This document shows, in pieces, positions 20,241 through 30,620 of a stretch of DNA of 59,280 nt. Where the stretch lies: positions 1-59,280 of the forward strand of contig JAJRWB010000077.1 in the NCBI GenBank assembly GCA_024276995.1, in the 5' to 3' direction. The first letter of the stretch is position 1, and each line of letters begins with the position of its first letter. The position numbers and the translations under genes were made by a program. Origin of the DNA: Candidatus Eiseniibacteriota bacterium. Its GTDB lineage: Bacteria; Orphanbacterota; Orphanbacteria; Orphanbacterales; Orphanbacteraceae. Below the pieces are notes generated by a model that saw only the letters and a list, made by a program, of their open reading frames with translations, was not told the DNA's origin and did no database searches.

Positions 20241-21470
20241 ATGCTGAACTACATCTGGGCCGGGTTTTTCATCGTCGGGTTCCTGGCGGCGTGCGTGCAG
20301 GCGATCTTCTTCGGCCACGTGGAAGTGTTCCGCGACGTGGTGGCGTCGACGTTCGACATGGCGAAGACCGGTTTCGAGATCGCCCTCGGTCTCACCGGGG
20401 TGATGTGCCTCTGGCTCGGCATCCTCAAGCTCGGCGAGGCGGGGGGCGCCGTCGATCGGCTCACCAGGCTCTTCCGCCCCCTCTTCCGGCGGCTCTTTCC
20501 CTCGATCCCCGACGGCCACCCGGCGGAAGGGTCGATTCTGATGAACATGGCGGCGAACATGCTCGGCCTCGATAACGCCGCCACGCCGATCGGTCTCAAG
20601 GCGATGAGGGAGATGCAGGAGCTGAACGACAGAAAAGAGCGCGCCACCGATGACATGATCCTCTTCCTGGTAATCAACACGTCGTCGGTGACGATCCTGC
20701 CGGTGACGATCTTCACCTACCGCGCACAGATGGGCGCCGCCGACCCGACCGACGTCTTCCTCCCCATACTGATCGCCACGTTCTGCAGCACGATCACCGG
20801 GCTCGTCGTCACGTCGATCGTGCAGAAACGGAATCTCCTCGACCCGGTGATCGCGCTCTACGTGGGCGCCATGACGCTCGTCATCGCAGGGCTGATCGCC
20901 TACTTCACCCGTCTCGACCGCGAGGCGATGGAGGCGCAGTCGGCGCTGTTGGCGAACGTGACGATCCTCCTCGTGATCGTCCTTTTCATCGCCGCCGCGC
21001 TGGCGAGGCGCGTCGCGGTGTACGAGGTGTTCGTCGAGGGAGCGAAGGAGGGGTTCGCCGTGGCGGTGGGGATCATTCCGTATCTCGTGGCGATGCTCGT
21101 GGCGATCGGCGTCTTCCGCGCGAGCGGCGCGCTCGACCTTTTCCTCGACGGCGTCCGCGCGGCGGCAGGCGTGGCGCACCTCGACACCGCCTGGGTCGAG
21201 GCGCTCCCCACGGCACTGATGAAGCCGCTCTCGGGAAGCGGCGCCCGCGGCATGCTCATCGAGACGATGAAAACGTACGGCGCCGACTCGTTCGCCGGCC
21301 GCGTGGCGAGCGTCGTCCAGGGGAGCACCGAGACGACCTTCTATGTGCTCGCCGTCTACTTCGGTTCGGTGGGCATTCGCAAGACCCGTCACGCCGTCGG
21401 GTGCGGCCTCGCGGCGGACGCCGCCGGCGTCATCGCCGCGATCCTCGTGTGCTACCTCTTCTTCCGGTGA
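20241..21470 (+). CDS. Fused SpmA-SpmB nucleoside-recognition-domain membrane protein
   Basis: A 409-residue polytopic membrane protein containing two Gate (nucleoside recognition) domains. The first half matches SpmA (GEAGGAVDRLTRLFRPLFRRLFP and NMAANMLGLDNAATPIGLKAM). The second half matches SpmB (ALPTALMKPLSGSGARG and STETTFYVLAVYFGSVG). In Bacillus the two are separate spore-maturation genes; fused versions occur in non-sporulating bacteria, where the role is unknown. ATG 20241 has GGGAGG five bases upstream, and TATACT (20217-20222) gives a plausible -10. The long upstream frame is not conserved. No sporulation genes are in the window. Confidence 0.88.
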   Translation: MLNYIWAGFFIVGFLAACVQAIFFGHVEVFRDVVASTFDMAKTGFEIALGLTGVMCLWLGILKLGEAGGAVDRLTRLFRPLFRRLFPSIPDGHPAEGSILMNMAANMLGLDNAATPIGLKAMREMQELNDRKERATDDMILFLVINTSSVTILPVTIFTYRAQMGAADPTDVFLPILIATFCSTITGLVVTSIVQKRNLLDPVIALYVGAMTLVIAGLIAYFTRLDREAMEAQSALLANVTILLVIVLFIAAALARRVAVYEVFVEGAKEGFAVAVGIIPYLVAMLVAIGVFRASGALDLFLDGVRAAAGVAHLDTAWVEALPTALMKPLSGSGARGMLIETMKTYGADSFAGRVASVVQGSTETTFYVLAVYFGSVGIRKTRHAVGCGLAADAAGVIAAILVCYLFFR

Positions 21471-21503
21471 AACGGACGCGCAGGAAAAGCCGCCCCGCCG
21501 CGC

Positions 21504-21953
21504 TCACCGGATCGACGCGCCGCTTCCGATCGGCCCGTCCACGGTGACGAGGCGGAGGGTGTCTCCCTCCGACGCGGCGAGGAGCATCCCGTTCGACTTC
21601 ACGCCCCTCAGTTTCACCGGCTTCAGGTTCGCCACGATGACGATCGTCTTTCCCACCAGGTCGGCGCATTCGTAATGCTCGGCGATGCCCGCGACGATCT
21701 GCCGCCGCTCCTCGCCGAGCGCGAGCTGCAGGCAGACGAGCTTATCGGTCCCCTCCACCCTTTCCGCCTCGAGAATCTCGGCGGTCTTCAGCTCGACTTT
21801 CGCGAAGTGGTCGTACTTGATCCGCGCCACCCCCTCGACCGCTACTTCTTTCCCCGGCGCTTTCGCTTCCCCTTCGGCGGGCTCGGTCCGCATCTTGTCG
21901 TTCTTCTCCGGTTCGCCTCTCACCGATCCGCCGTTCGTCGCTTCTTCGGTCAC
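21504..21953 (-). CDS. Stand-alone tRNA-binding (EMAP-II/Trbp111-like) protein
   Basis: A 149-residue protein whose last ~105 residues form the OB-fold tRNA-binding domain found at the C-terminus of methionyl-tRNA synthetase (FAKVELKTAEILEAERVEGTDKL, RQIVAGIAEHY, GKTIVIVANLKPVKLRGVKSNGMLLAA). The first ~40 residues are charged and low-complexity. It is either the separate beta subunit of a split MetRS or a Trbp111-type chaperone-like tRNA binder. The MetRS catalytic gene is not in the window. The GTG at 21953 has AGGAGG eight bases upstream; the longer frame to 22244 overlaps the TetR promoter and is not used. Confidence 0.87.
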   Translation of the reverse strand: MTEEATNGGSVRGEPEKNDKMRTEPAEGEAKAPGKEVAVEGVARIKYDHFAKVELKTAEILEAERVEGTDKLVCLQLALGEERRQIVAGIAEHYECADLVGKTIVIVANLKPVKLRGVKSNGMLLAASEGDTLRLVTVDGPIGSGASIR

Positions 21954-22123
21954 CGTCGATCCTCCTGTCGCAGGTTTTCGAACCGTACAGCATCTTCTTC
22001 TCCAGGAGAGTATCTCACGGCGACAAACGACGCCACATCGATGGGTACGATCGCCCGGGCGATCCGCCGGCTCCGCGAAGCTCTCCCCGGCCCTGTCGTG
22101 CCCGAAAAAAACGCCTCCCATGG

Positions 22124-22152
22124 TTGACTCTGCGCTCCATTTCTGGTAAAAC
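22124..22152 (+). promoter_or_regulatory. Promoter of the TetR-benzoyl-CoA-reductase-like operon
   Basis: TTGACT (22124-22129), a 17-bp spacer and TAAAAC (22147-22152) form a good sigma70 match 68 bp upstream of the TetR start. The -10 hexamer overlaps the palindromic operator at 22149-22174. Confidence 0.65.
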
Positions 22153-22174
22153 ATACCTACCGGTCGGTTTGTTT
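22149..22174 (+). promoter_or_regulatory. TetR-type palindromic operator
   Basis: Two 13-base arms, AAACATACCTACC and GGTCGGTTTGTTT, are inverted repeats with 11 of 13 matching positions and no spacer. The shape and the central ACCGGT resemble TetR-family operators. It covers the -10 and the expected transcription start, so a bound repressor would block the whole downstream operon. The nearest regulator gene is the TetR that this promoter drives. Confidence 0.7.
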
Positions 22175-22219
22175 CGCGCAAAGACAGCCGCGACGCCGTC
22201 CCGGCACCCCGGGGGACCG

Positions 22220-22828
22220 ATGCAGACAAAGTCAGAAATAACAATCAGTAACATCCTCTCGGCGGCGGAAGGGCTTTTCCTCGCCCGGCAGTACGCGGAC
22301 GTGACGATGGAGCAGATCGCCGCGGCATGCGACGTCACCAAAGGGGCGATCTACTATCACTTCCCGAGCAAGGAGAAGCTCTATCTCGCCATGCTGCACG
22401 CCGATCTCGACGAGAAGCGCGCCCTCCTCGGCGAGGCGATCGCCTCCCGGGCCGACTGCGCCGAGCGGCTCAGGAGACTGACGCGCCGCTTCTTCGACCT
22501 TCCCGCCGAGAAAAGAGAGCTCATCCGGCTGATCCGCCGGGATATCAACGTCTTCGAAGGCGCCGCGCGCGACGACTTGGTGCGCACCTACCAGGCGTCG
22601 CTCCCCGAACTGGTGGAGGAAGTGATCCGCGACGGCATCGCGGCCGGCGAACTCGCCCCCGGCGATCCGCGGCTCCTCTCGTGGCATTTCGTCGCCCTGG
22701 TGGAGGTGGTGCTCGCCGACTACGCCGCGTCGGTGATCCCCGGCGCGGAATCGAAGATCGAATATGTGCTGAACCTCTTTTTGAACGGCGCCGGAAACCA
22801 GAGAAACGGAGAGTGTCCATGCCCATGA
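22220..22828 (+). CDS. TetR-family transcriptional regulator
   Basis: A 202-residue repressor-type protein. The N-terminal helix-turn-helix (about 8-55) includes [42 protein letters not shown], the standard TetR recognition helix and its following motif. The C-terminal ligand-binding domain is helical and has no recognisable effector signature. It is the first gene of the operon and overlaps the next gene by ten bases. An acyl-CoA or aromatic-CoA effector is a reasonable inference from context. The ATG at 22220 has GGGGGA upstream; the longer frame to 22124 runs through the operator. Confidence 0.9.
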   Translation: MQTKSEITISNILSAAEGLFLARQYADVTMEQIAAACDVTKGAIYYHFPSKEKLYLAMLHADLDEKRALLGEAIASRADCAERLRRLTRRFFDLPAEKRELIRLIRRDINVFEGAARDDLVRTYQASLPELVEEVIRDGIAAGELAPGDPRLLSWHFVALVEVVLADYAASVIPGAESKIEYVLNLFLNGAGNQRNGECPCP

Positions 22829-23991
22829 ACGAACCGGTTTTCCAGGAGTGGCGCGATCAGCCGCTCGACGAGATCCTTTATGTCTGCCGTGAACTGGTGG
22901 AAGATGCCCGGTTCCCGACTGTCGCGAAGTGGCGCGAGAACGGCGGCAAGGTGGCGGGCCACTTCCAGGTCTACTTCCCCGAAGAGATCGCCCACGCGGC
23001 GGGAATGCTCCCGGTGAAGATGCGCGGCGCGCCGGTGGAGCCGACACGGGCGGACTCCCATTTCGGTTCGTACCTCTGCTCGATCCTGAAGACCTCACTC
23101 GAAGTCGCGGTGACGGGCGTGGTGGAACTCGACCTGTTCATCTCCCACCCGATCTGCGACGCGGCGCGGAACCTCGCGGCGATCTGGGGACGGAATTTCG
23201 ATTACCCGTGCCAGATTCTCTATCTCCCGCAGAACCCGAACTCCGCTCACAGCGCCGAGTATCTCGCCGGCGAGTACGGAAGACTCGCCCGCGTCGTCGA
23301 GGAAGTGGCCGGAAGGAAGATCACCGACGACGCCCTTTGCGCATCGATCGCGCTGTTCAACGAGAACCGCCGTCTCATGCGCGAGCTCTACGACATGAAG
23401 CGGGAGACGCCGTGGCTCGTCAGCGCGGACGAAGCGTACGCCCTCGTCTCGGTGGGCGGCATGATTCCACGGGAGGAGCACAACGAGATCCTGCGCACCG
23501 TGCTCCCCATGCTGCGCGAACGGAAACAGAAGAAGCAAGACCGGATCCGCATCGTCTTCGAGGGCGCGTTCTGCGAGCAGCCCCCCCTCGACCTGGTGCG
23601 CATGCTCGGCCGCACATGCTACGTGGTGGACGACGATTTTCTCATCGGCATGCGCTACCTCGTCGATGACGTGCCGGCCGGCGGCGATCCGTTCCTCAAC
23701 CTGGCGGAGTCGTACATCGACCATTCCACGTACAGCCCGGTGCAACACGACAACCGGAAGCCGAAGGAGAAGATGCTCCTCGAGCGGGTGAAACGCGCCC
23801 GGGCGGACGCGGTGATCGTCACGGCGGCGAAGATGTGCGAACCGGGCCTCGAGGAGCAGGTGGCGTATACCCACGCACTCGACGAGAAGGGGATCCCCTA
23901 CTTCGTGAGTGAGTTCGAGGAGAATATGACCTCCTTCGACCACCTGGAGCTTCAGGTCGAAACATTCCTCGAAAAACTGCTATTCGCATGA
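22819..23991 (+). CDS. Benzoyl-CoA reductase / 2-hydroxyacyl-CoA dehydratase-like subunit (BcrC/BzdN type)
   Basis: A 390-residue protein of the HgdB/BcrC family. The early [21 protein letters not shown] segment is the usual family signature. Many cysteines ([27 protein letters not shown]) are candidates for the active-site [4Fe-4S] cluster. The length fits the C/N subunit of class I benzoyl-CoA reductases. The order C-B-ATPase-ATPase downstream matches bcrCBAD and bzdNOPQ. These enzymes reduce the aromatic ring of benzoyl-CoA, coupled to ATP hydrolysis. A 2-hydroxyacyl-CoA dehydratase is the alternative, though that enzyme usually has a single activator gene. GGAG precedes the ATG. Confidence 0.78.
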   Translation: MPMNEPVFQEWRDQPLDEILYVCRELVEDARFPTVAKWRENGGKVAGHFQVYFPEEIAHAAGMLPVKMRGAPVEPTRADSHFGSYLCSILKTSLEVAVTGVVELDLFISHPICDAARNLAAIWGRNFDYPCQILYLPQNPNSAHSAEYLAGEYGRLARVVEEVAGRKITDDALCASIALFNENRRLMRELYDMKRETPWLVSADEAYALVSVGGMIPREEHNEILRTVLPMLRERKQKKQDRIRIVFEGAFCEQPPLDLVRMLGRTCYVVDDDFLIGMRYLVDDVPAGGDPFLNLAESYIDHSTYSPVQHDNRKPKEKMLLERVKRARADAVIVTAAKMCEPGLEEQVAYTHALDEKGIPYFVSEFEENMTSFDHLELQVETFLEKLLFA

Positions 23992-24008
23992 CGGGAGGAG
24001 ACGGACGG

Positions 24009-25319
24009 ATGACGAAGAAGACGATGACGGAAGAAGAGGGGATCGTCGGCCGCGGGAACCGCGACGGCGCCCGCCTCTTCCGCGAATGGTTCGGCGAGTT
24101 GACCGACACGGCGGAAAACGGCGGCGCGGCGGCGTACGTGTTCGTCATGGGAAGTCTGAACGAGATCCTGAAGAGTTTCGACCTGCCGGTGGTCTTTCCC
24201 GAGATCAACTCGCTCCAGACCGCGGTGCGCCACGCGGCGCACGACTACCTGAACGAGGCGGAAGACTACGGCTACTCCCCTGATATCTGCGGCTACGTCA
24301 AGGCGGACGTGGCGATGCAGCTGCGCGACGGCGACCATCCGATGGGAAGACTCCCGAAGCCGACACTCGCCGTGCTGACGAACGCGTGCAACACGTACAT
24401 CAAATGGGCGGAGATCTGGGAGCGGATGTACTCGATCCCCGTGTTCACCATCGACATCCCCGGATCGCGCGAGGCGGGGGGGCAGACGTGGAAGGGGAAC
24501 CGCGATTTCGAGAACGATCGCCGTTACGTGGAGGCGCAGCTTCGCGAGCTGATCGAAGGGCTGGAAAGGGTGACGAAGAAAAAGTTCGACATCGACCGGT
24601 TGCGCGAAGTGCTCGGGTACGCCAACGAGATGAGCGCCGGCTGGCAAAGGGTGCTCGAGCTGAACCGGAGCCGGCCGTCGCTCTTCAACGCCCTCACCGA
24701 CGGCACGATCTACCTCGGCGTGGCGAACGGATTCCGCGGCACCGAGGAGGGAAGCCGCTACTTCAAGGAACTCGTCGAGGAGATGGAGCACAAGGCGGCG
24801 GGAGGAATCGGGACGCTCACGAACGAGGAGTACCGCCTCACGTTCATCGGCGTTCCATGCTACCCGATCTTCCGGCGGTTCAACGAGCTGTTCACCGAGT
24901 GGGGGGGAACGTTCGTCCACTCGACGTACCTCTACTTCGCCTCGGGGGGGACGAACCTCGGCTTCCAGTACGATCTCGCGCACCCGATCGAAAGCCTCGC
25001 CGAGGGGGTGCTGATCAGCGTGCGCGACGCCATGGACAGCATGTTCCACCAAGAGAGGATGCTTGAGCGGATGATCGACGAGTACGCCCTCGACGGTATC
25101 ATCTACCACCCGATCAAGAGCTGCCGCACCGTCTCGACGGGGCTCGCCGACAGCCGGCGCTACCTCTCCGATCGAAGGGATGTTCCGAGCCTCTTCCTCG
25201 AGTCGGACATGATGGACCGGAGAGTCGTTTCGGAAGCGCAGATGAAGAACAGGATCGACGCCTTCTTCGAAGGGCTCGCATCACGGCGCCGGCGGGCGGC
25301 GGCGCCGGGGAAGGAGTAG
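24009..25319 (+). CDS. Benzoyl-CoA reductase / 2-hydroxyacyl-CoA dehydratase-like subunit (BcrB/BzdO type)
   Basis: A 436-residue HgdA/BcrB-family protein, the partner of the preceding subunit. [43 protein letters not shown] and the C-terminal [15 protein letters not shown] block are family features and supply the cysteines expected to bind a [4Fe-4S] cluster. The length matches BcrB/BzdO (about 440). I prefer ATG 24009, with GGGAGGAG eight bases upstream. The frame extends to an ATG at 23988 that overlaps the previous stop (ATGA) but lacks its own site. Together the two subunits form the ring-reducing half of the complex. Confidence 0.78.
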   Translation: MTKKTMTEEEGIVGRGNRDGARLFREWFGELTDTAENGGAAAYVFVMGSLNEILKSFDLPVVFPEINSLQTAVRHAAHDYLNEAEDYGYSPDICGYVKADVAMQLRDGDHPMGRLPKPTLAVLTNACNTYIKWAEIWERMYSIPVFTIDIPGSREAGGQTWKGNRDFENDRRYVEAQLRELIEGLERVTKKKFDIDRLREVLGYANEMSAGWQRVLELNRSRPSLFNALTDGTIYLGVANGFRGTEEGSRYFKELVEEMEHKAAGGIGTLTNEEYRLTFIGVPCYPIFRRFNELFTEWGGTFVHSTYLYFASGGTNLGFQYDLAHPIESLAEGVLISVRDAMDSMFHQERMLERMIDEYALDGIIYHPIKSCRTVSTGLADSRRYLSDRRDVPSLFLESDMMDRRVVSEAQMKNRIDAFFEGLASRRRRAAAPGKE

Positions 25320-25323
25320 AGCG

Positions 25324-26145
25324 ATGGCATATGCGGCGGGCGTCGACGTGGGATCGACGCAGACGAAGGCGATCGTCATCGACGAGAATCGGAAAATCGT
25401 CGGGCGGGCGCTCATCGACACGGGGGCGAACGTCGTCCAGGCGGCGGAGAACGCCTTCGAAAAGGCGCTCGAGAACGCCGGCATCCGGGAAGAAGAAATG
25501 GAGTACATCATCGGCACCGGTTACGGCCGTTACCGCGTGACCTTCGGCAACACCCAGGTGACGGAGATCAGCTGTCACGCGCGCGGCGCGGTCGAAATGT
25601 TCCCCGGCACCCGGACGGTGGTCGACATGGGCGGTCAAGACACGAAGGCGATCCGCGTGAACGAAACGGGCGAGGTGATCGATTTTTGTATGAACGATAA
25701 GTGCGCCGCCGGCACGGGGCGGTTTCTCGGCGCCGCGGCGGTCGCCCTCGATATCCCCCTCGGTGATCTCGGCGCGACGGCGCTGAGACACCAGCGGATG
25801 GTGCGGATCAGCACGACGTGCACCGTGTTCGCCGAGTCGGAAGTGCTCTCGTGGCTCGGCAAGGGGAAGAAGATCGAGGACATCCTCTGGGGGGTGCACT
25901 ACTCGATCGCCTCCCGCTCGGCGGGACTCCTCCGCCGGGTGGGCGTCGAGAGCGAGGTGACCTTCACCGGAGGGGTGACGAGAAATATCGCCATGATCAA
26001 GGCGCTCGAGGAGCGGCTCGGCATGAAACTGAACGTGAGCGACGAATCCCATTACATCGGAGCCCTCGGCGCGGCGCTCTTCGCGCTCGATCACATTCTC
26101 GCGAGCCGCGCGCCGCGACCGGAAGCGACGGAGACGAAACCATGA
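25324..26145 (+). CDS. BadF/BadG/BcrA/BcrD-family ATPase subunit (first)
   Basis: A 273-residue ASKHA-fold ATPase. [13 protein letters not shown] is the phosphate-binding loop. [12 protein letters not shown] and [11 protein letters not shown] each carry a cysteine at the position that bridges a [4Fe-4S] cluster between two ATPase subunits in this family. FTGGVTRN and [10 protein letters not shown] complete the adenosine site. These subunits accept electrons from ferredoxin and use ATP to push them to the reductase half. It starts four bases after the preceding stop. The short length resembles the Bzd subtype rather than the longer BcrA/BadF. Activator proteins of dehydratases are the close alternative. 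Confidence 0.82.
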   Translation: MAYAAGVDVGSTQTKAIVIDENRKIVGRALIDTGANVVQAAENAFEKALENAGIREEEMEYIIGTGYGRYRVTFGNTQVTEISCHARGAVEMFPGTRTVVDMGGQDTKAIRVNETGEVIDFCMNDKCAAGTGRFLGAAAVALDIPLGDLGATALRHQRMVRISTTCTVFAESEVLSWLGKGKKIEDILWGVHYSIASRSAGLLRRVGVESEVTFTGGVTRNIAMIKALEERLGMKLNVSDESHYIGALGAALFALDHILASRAPRPEATETKP

Positions 26146-26960
26146 GCATCACCGCGGGAATCGATATCGGATCGACGTACACGAAGGCGATCGTGCTCGA
26201 CGGCGAAAACAACATCCTCGCCCGCGACCTGAGGCCGACCGGTTTCAAGCTTGCAGAGGTCTCCCGCGCCGCCTACGAAGCGTGTCTCGCCGCCGGCGGC
26301 ATCGACGAGAAAGACGTCGACTACGTGGTGGCCACCGGAATCGGAAGGCACCAGGCGCAGTTCAAAGACCTCCACGTCACCGACCTGACCGCCAGTGCGC
26401 GGGGCGCGAGTTTCCTCTTCCCGGGAACACGGACGATTCTCGACGTCGGCGGGCAGACGATGAAGGCGACCCGACTCAACGACGCGTCGCAGGTCCACTC
26501 GTTCCGGCTCAACGACAAGTGTGCCGCAGGCACCGGTGCGTTCCTCGAGAAGACGGCACGCTACATGGGCTTCGACACGACTGAGATCGGTCCGCTCATG
26601 TCGACGTCGAAATCGCCCGTCCCGATTTCGGGGGTGTGCGCCGTGTTCGCCGAGTCGGAGGTGATCAACCATCTCTCGCAGGGAACGGCGCCCTCCGACA
26701 TCATGCAAGGGGCGATCGAGTCGCTCGTCGGACGGTCGGTGCAGCTGATGCGCCGCGCGAAAGGCGCGCCGGAGTACACCCTCGTGGGAGGCATCCTCCG
26801 CTTCGAATCGATGGCGCGCTGCGTGCGCGAGCATCTCGACAGCGAGGTGAACGTCCCCGACAGCGAGACGGTGCAGTTCGTCGCCGCCCTCGGCAGTGCG
26901 ATTCTCGGCGGCGTGAGACTCCGCAAGATCCGGGATGAGGCCGTTTCGGGAGCGAAGTGA
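26142..26960 (+). CDS. BadF/BadG/BcrA/BcrD-family ATPase subunit (second)
   Basis: A 272-residue paralogue of the preceding ATPase with the same motifs: [35 protein letters not shown] and LVGGILRF. The ATG overlaps the upstream TGA (ATGA). Having two different ATPase subunits is what separates class I benzoyl-CoA reductases from 2-hydroxyacyl-CoA dehydratases, whose activator is a homodimer. It is therefore the best argument here for the reductase assignment. No ferredoxin, ferredoxin reductase or CoA-ligase gene is next to it. Ring-opening enzymes of the anaerobic lower pathway (dch/had/oah) are also absent from the window. Confidence 0.82.
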   Translation: MSITAGIDIGSTYTKAIVLDGENNILARDLRPTGFKLAEVSRAAYEACLAAGGIDEKDVDYVVATGIGRHQAQFKDLHVTDLTASARGASFLFPGTRTILDVGGQTMKATRLNDASQVHSFRLNDKCAAGTGAFLEKTARYMGFDTTEIGPLMSTSKSPVPISGVCAVFAESEVINHLSQGTAPSDIMQGAIESLVGRSVQLMRRAKGAPEYTLVGGILRFESMARCVREHLDSEVNVPDSETVQFVAALGSAILGGVRLRKIRDEAVSGAK

Positions 26961-26985
26961 CCGGCGTGACGAAGGAGGCGGCGCC

Positions 26986-27261
26986 GTGAAGGCCGAAGAC
27001 GACCGGTGCGTGCGAAGCGAGGACGCCCGCGCCGGCGAAGAAGAGATCCCGGCCGATCCCGCCCTCACGGCGAAGGGGTGGGTTCGCCGTTTCGTAGCTG
27101 GCGAGGATCGCGTCGACGAGGCGGTGGAACTCTACCGTTCGATGGGGTTGGAAGTGAGAGTGGAGAAACTTTCGCCGGCGGATTTCGCTTCCGCCTGCGC
27201 CGATTGCGCCCTCGCGTCATGCCGCGCATACGTGATGATCTACACGAGGAAACGGCCTTAG
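26986..27261 (+). CDS. Small cysteine-containing protein at the end of the reductase operon
   Basis: I cannot name a family with certainty. The GTG at 26986 has GGAGG eight bases upstream and gives 91 residues. The C-terminal half reads EAVELYRSMGLEVRVEKLSPADF and then CADCALASC, with three cysteines spaced CxxCx4C, ending in YVMIYTRKRP. Similar small proteins with a CxxC near a terminal IYTRK occur, to my recollection, beside redox enzymes, but I cannot confirm this. It follows the second ATPase by 25 bp and is probably cotranscribed. A metal-binding or cluster-handling accessory role is inference. Confidence 0.6.
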   Translation: MKAEDDRCVRSEDARAGEEEIPADPALTAKGWVRRFVAGEDRVDEAVELYRSMGLEVRVEKLSPADFASACADCALASCRAYVMIYTRKRP

Positions 27262-27374
27262 AGCACAACCAATTTAATACCAACGTGTTAAGCCGGTCGG
27301 ATGCCCGCGGTCCCGCCGGTGGACGCGTTTCGCGCGGTCCGGATTTTTGCCCGGCAAAGGCGTATTTTTCCTAG

Positions 27375-28832
<1,458 letters not shown>

Positions 28833-28861
28833 TCCGAAGTCTATGGAATCGAATCGATCGG

Positions 28862-28889
28862 GCGGGGCGGCGAAGAGTCGCCCCGCTTT
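28862..28889. terminator. Terminator between gdhA and the PEP-synthase-like gene
   Basis: GCGGGGCGG (28862-28870) pairs with TCGCCCCGC (28878-28886) across a seven-base loop, with one G-T pair, and is followed by TTTC. It lies between convergent stops and can act on gdhA. Confidence 0.65.
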
Positions 28890-28914
28890 CACGTCTCGTC
28901 CTTTTCGCAGGGCG

Positions 28915-30438
28915 CTACGGCTTCAGAATGACGCCGTTCCCCGCGGCGCCGTCGATGCGAATCGAGAGATCCTCGTCGAAAGAAAGGTGCCGGAGGAAGG
29001 TCGCCCCCGGCGCCGTCGGGAAGTTCTCGAGGTACTCCCAGTCGATGAAATCGCCCTCCTTCTCGAGACTGACGTGCAAAGCGCCCACCTCGTGATAGGT
29101 CAGCTCACGGAAGAAGTGGGTTCCCCGCGACGACTCGACGTTGAACTCGTCGAGTCCCGCCTCCACCTGGATCTTCGTCCCCGACACCTGGCTCCACGAC
29201 ACGGGAATGCCGAGGGAGCGGTCGGTCGACCCCCACCGGCCCGAACCGACCAGAACGTACGGCCGGCCCGCCTCGGAGAGGCGGTCGTTCCATTCGCCCA
29301 CCTCGGCGGCGATCTCGACGGAACGGGAGAGGTCGAGCGTGTCGGGACAAAGGGCGATCACGTCCCGGACCCCTTCGACCACACCGCCGCCGAGGGCGGA
29401 GACGGACGTGCAGATCGCCCGGGGGGCGAGACGGGTGAGATCCGAAACATCGAGGGGCCTTGCGGAAGGAGCGGCGCTGGCGACGATCCTCTCGACGAAG
29501 AAGGACGCCCCCACGCCGCTCGCTCTTTTTTCGGCGGCGGGGATGGCGGAGAACTCGAGTGTGGCGGCGCAGCGGGGGAAGATCTCGTGGAGGAGCGCCA
29601 CGAGACGCTTCAAGATCGGCGCGAGGGGGAAGAGCCCCCCCCGCAAGATCGGCGCGAAGGTCACCACCGGGATCCCTTCGCGGAAGACGCCAGGATAGAT
29701 CATCTCGTTTTCCCGCGAGTAGATCCCCCCCACGGCAACGAGGGTGCCGTCGTTTCGTCCGGCGTCGAGGGGGTGCTCGCGGGGCTCATCATCTCCCGCG
29801 CCGAGGGCGAGAAACGTTCTTTGCGAGTTCTTCACGATATCGGCGGGAAGGGAGAAGTCGGGCATCAGCTCGGGATAGGCCGGGGAGAAGCGCACCGCTT
29901 CCATGGGAGGGCGCCCCGCCCGCGAGAGCCCGAAGAGGATCGACGCCACCCCTTCGGAAGGTTTCATGTACGACACGGGATAGTGGTTCTCGGAGAGGAG
30001 AACGCCCGCCACCACCGGGTAGTGGCGGCCGTGACGGGTCAGGCCCGGGATCTCCTGGAGAAGGAGAATCTCCCCGGCAAAGCGGTCGGAGGAAAACGCG
30101 GTCACGGCGGCGATGAGCCTCTCGGCGCGCGAGCGCGCATCGCCGGCGGTGATGAAGCGCTCGGCGCCCGCGCCGGTGAGTCTCAAGGGAGGATCGAGCG
30201 CCTCCGCGAGACGGACGGCTTCTTCCGGCGAAGGGGGACGATACAGGGCGACCGTGCGGGGGAGGTCGAAGCGGACGCCGGGAAACTCCCGGCGAAACGG
30301 CCCGCCGGAAAGACGCTCTTCGACGAGGGCGAGGATCGCTACGGCATCCCGGTCGTCCCCGCTTTTCCCGTCGCCGCCGAGACGGGCGAGTCGCGACGGT
30401 CCGTCACGAAATGTCGCGCTGAATTCTCCGATCGACAC
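28915..30438 (-). CDS. PEP synthase / pyruvate phosphate dikinase-like protein, short form
   Basis: A 507-residue protein similar to the second half of large PEP/pyruvate-binding-domain proteins of Bacteroidetes and relatives. VVAGVLLSENHYPVSYMKPSEGVASI and the C-terminal SGRWGSTDRSLGIPVSWSQ, RGTHFFRELTYHEVG and DWEYL are the recognisable blocks. The usual proteins are near 1,000 residues with an N-terminal receiver or sensor region, which is absent here. It lacks the phosphohistidine and PEP-barrel domains of true PEP synthase, so it is not a complete enzyme and its role is unknown. GTG 30438 has GGGAGG five bases upstream, so the short form seems genuinely translated. Confidence 0.65.
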   Translation of the reverse strand: MSIGEFSATFRDGPSRLARLGGDGKSGDDRDAVAILALVEERLSGGPFRREFPGVRFDLPRTVALYRPPSPEEAVRLAEALDPPLRLTGAGAERFITAGDARSRAERLIAAVTAFSSDRFAGEILLLQEIPGLTRHGRHYPVVAGVLLSENHYPVSYMKPSEGVASILFGLSRAGRPPMEAVRFSPAYPELMPDFSLPADIVKNSQRTFLALGAGDDEPREHPLDAGRNDGTLVAVGGIYSRENEMIYPGVFREGIPVVTFAPILRGGLFPLAPILKRLVALLHEIFPRCAATLEFSAIPAAEKRASGVGASFFVERIVASAAPSARPLDVSDLTRLAPRAICTSVSALGGGVVEGVRDVIALCPDTLDLSRSVEIAAEVGEWNDRLSEAGRPYVLVGSGRWGSTDRSLGIPVSWSQVSGTKIQVEAGLDEFNVESSRGTHFFRELTYHEVGALHVSLEKEGDFIDWEYLENFPTAPGATFLRHLSFDEDLSIRIDGAAGNGVILKP

Positions 30439-30585
30439 GATGCCTCCCGCGGATCGTGGGCTTCGTCGGCTTCACAGGGTTGGTGTCCGCCTCGCCCCGT
30501 CTCCGGCGAGAGATTGACACGTCCGGAGAGGGATGACAAGAACCGCCGGCGCAACCGGTTCGGTTTCATCGGGCGAGGGAAGCAT

Positions 30586-30614
30586 TTCGACGCCTTCCGC
30601 CGGTCTGGTAGAAT
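30586..30614 (+). promoter_or_regulatory. Candidate leaderless promoter of the MalT/SARP-like regulator
   Basis: TAGAAT (30609-30614) ends six bases before the ATG at 30621, and a weak TTCGAC (30586-30591) lies 17 bp upstream. No ribosome binding site precedes the ATG. Transcription from this -10 would begin at the A of the start codon. Confidence 0.4.
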
Positions 30615-30620
30615 CGACTC

